A stretch of 10,127 bases of DNA from M55B175 sp964635265 (GTDB lineage: Bacteria; Desulfobacterota; Desulfobacteria; Desulfobacterales; Desulfosalsimonadaceae), in contig CAZWNV010000109.1 of the NCBI GenBank assembly GCA_964635265.1, forward strand, positions 1 through 10,127, written 5' to 3'. Under the pieces are notes generated by a model. That model was not told the DNA's origin. It saw nothing but the letters and a program-made list of their open reading frames with translations, and searched no databases. Positions 1 to 6,048 of this stretch are shown one piece after another. The first letter of the stretch is position 1; the number at the start of each line of letters is the position of its first letter. The position numbers and the translations under genes were made by a program.

Positions 1-147
1 AGTTTCCAGGGCGCTGCGGAGCGAGCCTTAGAGATAGCACAAGGCGCGACAGGCCCCGGGGCAAATACCGGGGATGGCCTTATAAAACAGGTCATAGCTT
101 TCCGTTACTTTCTGCAAAAGTGCCGTGCCAGCGGAATAAACCGCTTT
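1..147. other. Non-coding flank downstream of wtpC
   Basis: No gene is supported here. The plus strand has an open frame running in from the window edge and on into the antisense of wtpC. It has no recognisable domain and its third positions are less GC-rich than those of the real genes, so I do not call it. Read after wtpC on the minus strand, the stretch contains a GC stem with arms at 54-59 (CCCCGG) and 68-73 (CCGGGG) around an 8-nt loop. No T-run follows, so it is at best a weak transcription stop about 75-95 nt beyond the wtpC stop codon. Confidence 0.4.
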
Positions 148-1194
148 CTACGAAGCCATCAATACATGGATGGCATCAGGCGGAATATGCAGCAGGACTT
201 CCGCAGGTGCCGTTTCATGGAGCGCAAGCAGCTCCCTGCGCGGCAGCATTACCGTAAACGCGGCCGCGGGAGTGGCCACGACAACCTCCCCATAGGGGCC
301 CAGGTCGGTTGTATCGGTTATTCTTCCCCGCAGCAGGGTTTCTCCGCCGCATTCGGGCGGTTCATTGAGAATGCGGATATCCTCGGATCGAACGGCAATG
401 TGGCCGTTTTCGCAGGAAGGCGCCCGGGGGAGCTGAAAGGCTGTGCCGCGGACAAACGCCCGGGTATCGGCAAATGCGGCGGCAAAAATGTTGGGCATGC
501 CGGCAAACCGGGCGACAAACGGTGTACGGGGCTGCCTGAGGATTTCCGATACAGCACCCTGCTGCTCAATGCTTCCCTTGTTTAGCACCGCAGCCCGCTG
601 GCCCAGAAAAAGCGCCTCGGTGAAATCGTGCGTTACCATGATAAAGGTGGTGCCGGTTTCCTTGTGCAGGGATTTTAAAAGTTTTTGAATTTCTCCGCGG
701 CTGCCCCGGTCCAGGGAGGAGAGGGGTTCATCCAGAAGCAGAATGGAGGGGTTGACAGAAAGCGCCCGAACCAGGGCCACGCGCTGTTTTTCGCCGCCGC
801 TCAGGGTGGTTACGCTGCGGCCGCGCAGGTGCTTGATGCCGGTATGCAGCAGCAGCTCCTCCATCCGCTCCCGGCTGGGGCGATGGGATTTGCGGCAGTA
901 GCGCAGGCCGTAGGTGATGTTCTCCATTACGGACAGGTGCGGAAACAGGGCAAGATCCTGGTATACAATGCCGATGCCGCGTTTTTCCGGGGCAAGGCCG
1001 GTGACATCGGCGCCGTCAAGTTCGATCCGCCCGCGGGTGGGGGACAGCATTCCGGCAATAGTTTCCAGGATCAGGGTTTTGCCCGCACCGGTGGGGCCGA
1101 GAAGGATGAAGCATTCTCCGGTTTCCACGGACAACTCCAGTGGGCCGAGTGTGAAGCCGGGCAACCGGATTTGCAGTTCCTGCAGTCGGATCAT
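148..1194 (-). CDS. wtpC: Tungstate/molybdate ABC transporter ATP-binding protein
   Basis: This is the cytoplasmic ATPase that drives uptake of tungstate or molybdate through the WtpB permease. Visible in the 348-residue protein: Walker A GPTGAGKT at 33-40, Q-loop Gln79, ABC signature LSGGE at 131-135, Walker B ILLLDEP at 151-157 and switch His189. After about residue 230 comes a C-terminal extension (about 265-345) with the look of a TOBE/MOP domain, as in ModC/WtpC/PotA-type ATPases; this may bind oxyanion and give regulatory feedback. The ATG at 1194-1192 is preceded by a GAGG Shine-Dalgarno about 10 nt upstream, which overlaps the probable wtpB stop. It is the last gene of the wtpABC operon. 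The final codons and the stop fall in a 13-nt motif that recurs at 9813-9825. The family is clear. Tungstate versus molybdate is inferred from the adjacent WtpA-type binding protein; sulfate or another anion is less likely. Confidence 0.9.
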   Translation of the reverse strand: MIRLQELQIRLPGFTLGPLELSVETGECFILLGPTGAGKTLILETIAGMLSPTRGRIELDGADVTGLAPEKRGIGIVYQDLALFPHLSVMENITYGLRYCRKSHRPSRERMEELLLHTGIKHLRGRSVTTLSGGEKQRVALVRALSVNPSILLLDEPLSSLDRGSRGEIQKLLKSLHKETGTTFIMVTHDFTEALFLGQRAAVLNKGSIEQQGAVSEILRQPRTPFVARFAGMPNIFAAAFADTRAFVRGTAFQLPRAPSCENGHIAVRSEDIRILNEPPECGGETLLRGRITDTTDLGPYGEVVVATPAAAFTVMLPRRELLALHETAPAEVLLHIPPDAIHVLMAS

Positions 1195-1206
1195 GGAAAA
1201 GTTGCC

Positions 1207-2048
1207 TCAGTGCGACAGGTCCAGGGATGTTGCGGGCTTGTCCCGGCGGCGGCCGGCGGTGGAAGNNNNNNNNNNGAAGCCAGGCGCAGACAGGCGAACA
1301 GCACCAGGCAGACGAGAATCAGGAGCACCGCAACGGGCTGGGAGTACTCCAGGCCGTATGCGGTGAAGCGCTCATAGATCAGAACCGGCGCGATCATGGG
1401 GTGATAGGCCACGATAATGACAGCCCCGAATTCGCTGATAGCCCGGGCTGCACAGAGAATAAGCCCAACCAGCATGGAACGCCAGGCAAGGGGGAATGTA
1501 ACCCGCAGAAAGGTGCTTGCAGGAGAGGCCCCCATGCTGCGGGATACGTTTTCCAGGCGTACAGGCACGGCCTCGAATCCGTTTTTTACCGTATTGATAT
1601 AAAAGGGCAGGCCCACAAAGGTTAACACCACGATGATCCCGGTAACCGAACCCATGATCCGGATGCCCGCTTCCTGGATAAGGCGGCCGAACCAGTGCCC
1701 GCTGCCGGTAAGCGAGAGAATGGCGATGCCGATAATCGGGTGCGGGATCATGATGGGCAGATCAACAATGCTCTCAACAAAACGTTTGCCTGCAAAGGAT
1801 TTCCGGGCCAGCAGATAGGCAAACGGGGTGCCGATGAGAAACGAAATCAACGCCGCCCAGCCGGACGTATAAAGACTCAGCCCGATGGCGCGGCGCACGT
1901 TTTTGTCGGACATGGCATCCACCAGCGCCTGCCAGCCGGGAGACCCCAGCATCTGCAGAAGCGGCAGCAGGATAAAAAGGGATACAGCCAGGCAGGAGAT
2001 GAGAGATATCCAGAAAAGCGGATCCCTGTGCTGCAAAAATCGCCGCAA
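1207..2048 (-). CDS. wtpB: Tungstate/molybdate ABC transporter permease (contains assembly gap)
   Basis: This is the inner-membrane channel subunit that pairs with WtpC and receives oxyanion from WtpA. The protein shows about six hydrophobic segments (roughly residues 11-33, 57-80, 98-116, 133-153, 190-213, 236-254). The cytoplasmic EAA loop that docks the ATPase lies at about 166-187 (LENVSRSMGASP...LP-type). The start is TTG at 2048-2046, with AAGGAG 7 nt upstream inside the end of wtpA; the wtpA stop is only 4 nt before the start. Ten Ns at 1266-1275 interrupt the C-terminus; codon 258 reads TCN, hence Ser. Taken literally, the frame runs on to a stop at 1191-1193 with a proline/alanine tail of poor codon quality. 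Another frame after the gap gives a basic tail ending RRRDKPATSLDLSH, with GC-rich third positions and a stop at 1207-1209, which fits a cytoplasmic end. I therefore end the gene at 1207, so the true gap length should be 2 modulo 3, not 10. Confidence 0.85.
1266..1275. other. Assembly gap (10 N)
   Basis: There is a run of ten undetermined bases inside the 3' end of wtpB. The frame break across it suggests ten is a placeholder and not a measured length. Confidence 0.98.
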
Positions 2049-2052
2049 TGGG

Positions 2053-3039
2053 CTACTCCTTTACCACGACCAGTTGCTGCAGCTCTCGCGGGAGCCCCTT
2101 CTTCATTGCCGCATCGGGTACCCGGGCGGGGATAAACGGGGGCTGCCCCATTTCCCGCAGGATCTGCAGGCCTCCTTCCGGGTCCAGCAGATAGCTGAGA
2201 AAAGAAACAGCGGCTTCTTTGTGGGGCGCGTCCTTGATCATGGTTACCCCGTAGGTGCACGATTTTCCCGTGCGGGTGGTCCAGGTGCCGGGCTTGTCCC
2301 CTGTTACCCGGATCTTTGCTTTGCTGTAGAAGTCATCATAGCGGTAGCTGCCCAGGTTGATGCGCTCCGGGAGCTGGATGTATTGGAGCCCGTGCTGGAC
2401 TGCAACCGACAGGTATTCCCAGGCATAATCCATGTTTCCGGTTTCCAAAAGCGAGACGAGCTCCACGGATTTCGGCCGGACATTTTTCTCCGGTCGGCTG
2501 GCGATCAGCTTTTCGTACAAACCGGGCTGATCGTAGTATTTTTCCGCAAGCTGCATCACCATGAGGCTCCGGTAGCCGCAGGGATCCAGATTCGGGTCGG
2601 AGTGCCCCCATTCCACGCCTTCGCGCATAAGCACCTTGTGCCAGTTGTCCGCATGGATCTCTTGCGCATAGCGGCTCCTGGAAGTGTAGGCCAGCACCAG
2701 CTGGTTGGTGGCAAAGCGGATGTTCCAGGAGGCATGCCCCGGCCGCAGGGTTTTGTCAATCACTTCATAATCCGCGGATGCCATGATATCAGCGGTTTTG
2801 CCCACCTCTGCGATGAGCCGTGCCATCTTGGTGCTGCCTCCGGATTCGCGCAGGATGTCGGTATCGGGATGCTCTGCCTCATAGGCTTTTTCCATTTCCG
2901 CAAAGGGCACGGTGAGGCTGCCCGCGTGAAATATGACGATCTTCTGTTCTGCGCCGGCGGCCCAAGAGCCGGACGCCCAAAACAATACCGCAGCAAGGCC
3001 GAGCAATGCAAGACTGTACAGCCGTCCCGGATGTTTCAT
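2053..3039 (-). CDS. wtpA: Tungstate/molybdate-binding periplasmic protein, WtpA type
   Basis: This is the secreted receptor that captures tungstate/molybdate and delivers it to WtpBC. The 328-residue precursor starts with a basic N-end and a hydrophobic stretch (about 7-21), followed by a likely signal-peptidase site near residues 27-30 (SWAAGA). No lipobox Cys is seen. The mature protein opens with IVIFHAGSL (34-42), the hallmark of the ModA/WtpA family, followed by GGSTK (67-71) and ADIMASADY (83-91). The DPCGYR motif (Asp152) and YAWEY motif (Glu208) match the places where archaeal WtpA/ModA proteins supply acidic ligands for six-coordinate metal. This argues for the WtpA branch over classical ModA or TupA. 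The ATG at 3039 has a strong AAGGAGG 5 nt upstream. It is the first gene of the operon, downstream of a palindromic candidate operator at 3107-3130. Family confidence is high; substrate preference between W and Mo cannot be read from sequence. Confidence 0.93.
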   Translation of the reverse strand: MKHPGRLYSLALLGLAAVLFWASGSWAAGAEQKIVIFHAGSLTVPFAEMEKAYEAEHPDTDILRESGGSTKMARLIAEVGKTADIMASADYEVIDKTLRPGHASWNIRFATNQLVLAYTSRSRYAQEIHADNWHKVLMREGVEWGHSDPNLDPCGYRSLMVMQLAEKYYDQPGLYEKLIASRPEKNVRPKSVELVSLLETGNMDYAWEYLSVAVQHGLQYIQLPERINLGSYRYDDFYSKAKIRVTGDKPGTWTTRTGKSCTYGVTMIKDAPHKEAAVSFLSYLLDPEGGLQILREMGQPPFIPARVPDAAMKKGLPRELQQLVVVKE

Positions 3040-3106
3040 GGATGCCTCCTTGTCGGGTGCAGGGGTTTCGGTTGGAAGAAACGAGACGCCAGAAACCTGT
3101 TTTGTT

Positions 3107-3130
3107 CGTTATGCCAATTATGGCATAGTG
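3107..3130. promoter_or_regulatory. Candidate ModE-like operator (palindrome) between wtpA and ALDH
   Basis: There is a perfect 7-bp inverted repeat, TATGCCA (3110-3116) and TGGCATA (3121-3127), around ATTA. The flanks extend it to an imperfect 24-bp element with outer ends CGTTAT (3107-3112) and ATAGTG (3125-3130). E. coli ModE boxes are also 24-bp palindromes with CGTTAT...ATAACG ends, so the outer spacing matches and one half agrees exactly. The element sits 68 nt upstream of the wtpA start and 84 nt upstream of the aldehyde dehydrogenase start, so it could control both. On the minus strand it contains a -10-like CATAAT. I could not place a convincing -35 box on either strand. Binding by the ModE-like protein encoded at 4743-5117 is inference. 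Confidence 0.6.
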
Positions 3131-3214
3131 CATACCAGATCCGGGGGGCAATAGCAAACGGCAAACGGGCTTTTCTCCGGGGGCTCTTTGCAGGCAGAGA
3201 AAGGTGGCGGCCAT

Positions 3215-4651
3215 ATGCAGCAGGAAGGTCGGAATCCGGAAGAAACCCCGATAGAGGAGATCCACACCCTTTTCCGCGCTCAGCGGGAGGCGTTTCACAA
3301 CGCGCCGATGCCTGCCGCAAAAGAGCGGATTGATCGTTTAAAACGGCTGAAATCCGCTCTGCTGGGTTTTCAGGAAGAGTTTATAAACGCCGTTGATGCG
3401 GATTTTAACGGGCGTTCACGGGATGAATCGCTGATGGCCGAGGTGTTTCCTTCGCTAGAGGGGATCCGGTATGCGGCCAGGCGCGTTCGCCGCTGGATGC
3501 GGCCCCGGAGAAGGCGGATGCACCCGATGTTTCTGCCGGGCCGGGCCCGGGTGCTCTACCAGCCGCTCGGCGTGACAGGGGTCATTGTGCCCTGGAACTA
3601 CCCCTTGTACCTGGCGGTAAGCCCCCTTACCGGAGCCCTGGCTGCAGGCAACCGGGTGATGTTGAAGATGAGCGAATACACCCCCCGAACCGCCGCGGTT
3701 TTTCGCCGGATGATCGCCCGGGCGTTTTCTCCCGGGGAGGTCGCCGTGGTGACCGGCGCCGCCGACGTGGCGGCGGCTTTTGCTGCACAGCCCTGGGACC
3801 ATCTCCTGTTTACCGGTTCTACTGCAGTGGGGCGCCATGTGCTGCGGGCGGCAGCGGAAAATTTGACGCCGGTCACACTGGAGCTCGGGGGCAAGTCCCC
3901 CGCTGTTATCGGCCCCGATGCAGTCGCTCCCGATGCTGCTGCGCGCATTGCCTTCGGCAAGAGTTTCAATGCGGGGCAGACTTGCATCGCCCCGGATTAC
4001 GTGCTCTGCCCCAGGGGGCAGGTGGAGCCGTTTGTGCGATCCTTCCGGGAGCAGGTGGCGAAAATGTATCCCAGGCTGGGAGATAATGCCGATTATACGG
4101 CCATTATCAATGCGGCACATTATGAACGGCTCCGGGAGCTTTTGGCGGATGCCGAAGCCCGGGGAGCCCGGATAGAAGCGGTAAACCCCGCCCGGGAGAG
4201 CTTTTCTTCCGGCAGGAAAATGCCCTTGTATCTCCTGCAGGACGTAAATGCAGCCATGCGCGTGATGCAGGAGGAAATTTTCGGCCCCGTTCTGCCGATC
4301 GTTGCCTGTGACAGCCTGGATGAAGCGGTGCGCTTTGTTAATGCCCGTCCCCGGCCCCTGGTACTCTATTATTTCGGCTACCAGCGCCGGCATGCGGATT
4401 ATGTCATTAATAACACGCATTCCGGAGGCGCCCTGGTGAACGACACCCTGATTCATGTTACCCAGGATGATCTCCCCTTCGGCGGAGTTGGGGCTTCGGG
4501 AATGGGCCGCTATCACGGGAGTGAAGGATTTGCCACGTTTTCCAATGCCAGGAGCGTGGTCTACAAGCCCCGGTTCAACAGCATGCGGATGATTTATCCG
4601 CCCTATGGCCGCCGCATCCACAAAATCATTTACAATATGTTTTTGCGCTGA
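3215..4651 (+). CDS. NAD(P)-dependent aldehyde dehydrogenase (coniferyl aldehyde dehydrogenase / ALDH3-like)
   Basis: This cytoplasmic enzyme oxidises an aldehyde to its carboxylic acid using NAD(P)+. The 478-residue protein has the full catalytic set: PWN with oxyanion Asn128, cofactor-binding Lys151 (LKMSE), Rossmann GSTAVG (201-206), general base Glu223 (LELGGK), nucleophile Cys257 (NAGQTCIAPD) and EEIFGP (353-358). The length and the C-terminal pattern ending in DLPFGGVGASGMG resemble ALDH3 and coniferyl aldehyde dehydrogenases. The actual substrate is unknown. I chose ATG 3215 because AAGGTGG lies about 7 nt upstream; an in-frame TTG at 3188 would add nine residues but lacks as good a site. 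It is transcribed divergently from wtpA, with which it shares the palindrome at 3107-3130, and is followed after 91 nt by the ModE-like gene. A hairpin (TTCCGG 4659-4664 / CCGGAA 4671-4676) just after the stop has no T-run, so read-through into the regulator is likely. The enzyme is not itself W/Mo-dependent. Confidence 0.9.
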   Translation: MQQEGRNPEETPIEEIHTLFRAQREAFHNAPMPAAKERIDRLKRLKSALLGFQEEFINAVDADFNGRSRDESLMAEVFPSLEGIRYAARRVRRWMRPRRRRMHPMFLPGRARVLYQPLGVTGVIVPWNYPLYLAVSPLTGALAAGNRVMLKMSEYTPRTAAVFRRMIARAFSPGEVAVVTGAADVAAAFAAQPWDHLLFTGSTAVGRHVLRAAAENLTPVTLELGGKSPAVIGPDAVAPDAAARIAFGKSFNAGQTCIAPDYVLCPRGQVEPFVRSFREQVAKMYPRLGDNADYTAIINAAHYERLRELLADAEARGARIEAVNPARESFSSGRKMPLYLLQDVNAAMRVMQEEIFGPVLPIVACDSLDEAVRFVNARPRPLVLYYFGYQRRHADYVINNTHSGGALVNDTLIHVTQDDLPFGGVGASGMGRYHGSEGFATFSNARSVVYKPRFNSMRMIYPPYGRRIHKIIYNMFLR

Positions 4652-4742
4652 CAGCCGGTTCCGGGGTTTGCCGGAAAGTGACGGCGGCATGCGGAAAGCG
4701 GGTCCTCCGGCAGCCCCCGGCGGTGATCGCAGGACAGATGAA

Positions 4743-5117
4743 ATGCGAGCATTCAATACATTGTATCCGCGTTCCAAGGTGTGGCTTGAGGATGAAGAGG
4801 GCAACCTGGTGTTTGGCAGCGGAAGACTGCGCATTCTCCAGGCCGTCAGGGACACCGGCTCCCTTTATGCAGCGGCCAGGGAGTTGAAAATGAGCTACCG
4901 GGCCGTGTGGGCAAGAATCCATGCAACAGAGGAGCGGCTTGGCGAAAAACTGCTGGAAAGGCAGATCGGCGGGAGTAGCGGCGGCGGATCCCGGCTCACT
5001 CCGCTCGCTGAAGCTTTAATGGCGCATTTCTCCGAGGTGCAGAAAAGCGTGGAGGCCCATACGGATGCTCTTTTTGCAAACCATCTGAAAGGGCGGATCA
5101 ACATCCGGGAACCCTAG
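4743..5117 (+). CDS. ModE-like winged-helix DNA-binding protein without MOP domain
   Basis: This is a predicted transcriptional regulator of 124 residues. Residues about 28-95 correspond to the N-terminal LysR-like winged helix of ModE: a LRILQAVRDTGSLYAAAREL segment (29-48), a recognition-helix region SYRAVWARIHATEERLG (51-67), then a glycine-rich wing GGSSGGGSRLTPLAEAL (77-91), equivalent to the GGKGGGG-LT wing in ModE. Full ModE is about 260 residues with two C-terminal MOP domains that bind molybdate or tungstate. Here the protein stops about 30 residues after the wing, so no metal sensor is visible. ATG 4743 is chosen because AGGA is 8 nt upstream and homology begins just after it; an in-frame ATG at 4689 would add 18 residues without similarity. 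It lies downstream of the aldehyde dehydrogenase and near wtpABC, which suggests local control of uptake. The family is fairly certain; target and signal are inferred. Confidence 0.82.
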   Translation: MRAFNTLYPRSKVWLEDEEGNLVFGSGRLRILQAVRDTGSLYAAARELKMSYRAVWARIHATEERLGEKLLERQIGGSSGGGSRLTPLAEALMAHFSEVQKSVEAHTDALFANHLKGRINIREP

Positions 5118-5118
5118 C

Positions 5119-5892
5119 CTAGGGACTGGAGAGTGTTTCCGGAACACTCCGGACCGGCTGCCCGGTGGTGCCGCCTGACAAGGGCGCCTCGCTAAACGCC
5201 GGGCAGCCGGTCATGCGGCCATGTTTCCGGGACCCCGGATATTGCCGGCAGATTTCGGGTTTTACGGAATGGATTCGGCATTGCCATCTGCCGCTCTCCG
5301 GTTTTTTTTCCAGCCAGGGGCAGACCGCGGCGTAGCTTCGCGTGCCCGGGATAACCCAGATGGCGTAGGATGCGGGCTGCCCCTGCCTTCGGAAAACCGC
5401 GACCCAATCCAGGATGTCGGTTCTGCCCAGTTCCCGCCACATGGTGTAATCGGCTTCCGTCAGCTCCAGCCGGTAGTCCAGGTTTCGGCAGCAGTGCCCG
5501 CACTGCAGGCATTGAAAATCCGCCATCCCGGTTTCAAGCCAGATCCCCGTTCTGCCGGCGGCATCGCTTCCCGGATATGCCGGACTTTCAAATACCTGCC
5601 CGCATATCGCGGCCAGTTTCCCCGGCTCCGGCATCGCCGCAGCCAGGGTGTCCACGAGAAGTCCGCCCAGATCCCGGAGACTGATTTTTTCCATAAAATG
5701 TTTTTTCCGGCTGGGGGAGGCGATCCAGACCCCCTCATGGCGGGAGTCCGTACTGACCGGGCGACCCGGCCCCAGGATCAGGGGGCAGAGCTCGAGAAAA
5801 AGCCGCAGTTGCGGTGGATACCGATTGAAATCCCTGTGGATGGCGCGAACCGCTTCCTGCGGGGATAAAAAAGTACGGGTGCAGGCGCTCAT
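5119..5892 (-). CDS. YkgJ-family CxxCxxCC cysteine-cluster protein
   Basis: This is a protein of unknown biochemical role in the YkgJ/UPF0153 family, whose clustered cysteines are thought to bind zinc or iron. In the 257-residue product the hallmark CxxCxxCC is at 128-135 (CLQCGHCC). It is followed by Cys191 (CPWLE), Cys205 (WQCRIH), Cys215 (KPEICRQYP) and Cys230, in the order typical of the family. The first ~120 residues have no motif I recognise and make the protein longer than minimal YkgJ members. ATG 5892 is the only reasonable start, but its ribosome site is poor. The gene is convergent with the ModE-like gene, with one base between the stop codons. Upstream lies a 156-nt gap after prpE with only a weak 5-bp GC hairpin (6030-6045), so co-transcription with prpE is possible. 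Confidence 0.8.
   Translation of the reverse strand: MSACTRTFLSPQEAVRAIHRDFNRYPPQLRLFLELCPLILGPGRPVSTDSRHEGVWIASPSRKKHFMEKISLRDLGGLLVDTLAAAMPEPGKLAAICGQVFESPAYPGSDAAGRTGIWLETGMADFQCLQCGHCCRNLDYRLELTEADYTMWRELGRTDILDWVAVFRRQGQPASYAIWVIPGTRSYAAVCPWLEKKPESGRWQCRIHSVKPEICRQYPGSRKHGRMTGCPAFSEAPLSGGTTGQPVRSVPETLSSP
5131..5149. other. Hairpin at the convergent gene junction
   Basis: A perfect 7-bp stem GAGTGTT (5131-5137) / AACACTC (5143-5149) with a 5-nt loop lies 14 nt past the ModE-like stop, inside the last codons of the YkgJ-family gene. It has no T-run on either side. It could slow or stop plus-strand transcription where there is no intergenic room, but this is only a structural suggestion. 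Confidence 0.35.
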
Positions 5893-6048
5893 CAGCCGGA
5901 CCGTTGATTATTTGCCCCCCGGGGCCTCAGGCTTTCCCCTTTTTCTTTCCCCAGGGGGCGCGGGGGAGATCCCTCTCTGCTGCTGCGGGTGCGACGCGAT
6001 TGGCATCAGGTTTCCGCTGCTGCCGAAACGCCGGCGGCCTCCGGCATG

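Noticed and set aside
113..130. Sigma54-like promoter on the minus strand (TGGCAC...TTGCA)
   Set aside because: The GG and GC cores are separated by 12 bases where sigma54 requires 10, and the site points into the region downstream of wtpC with no gene in view.
1..585. Plus-strand open frame running in from the window edge
   Set aside because: It is antisense to wtpC, has no recognisable domain, and its codon third positions do not resemble those of the real genes.
685..1377. Long plus-strand open frame
   Set aside because: It is the antisense shadow of wtpC/wtpB and crosses the N-run; the minus strand carries all the ABC motifs.
1885..3333. 482-codon plus-strand open frame
   Set aside because: It is antisense to wtpA and the end of wtpB, with no family resemblance; long antisense frames are common in GC-rich genes.
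3455..4855. 466-codon minus-strand open frame
   Set aside because: It is the antisense shadow of the aldehyde dehydrogenase, whose catalytic residues are all intact on the plus strand.
5918..5960. Plus-strand hairpin followed by T-rich sequence upstream of the YkgJ-family gene
   Set aside because: The stem has a three-base bulge, and no plus-strand gene lies upstream to be terminated.
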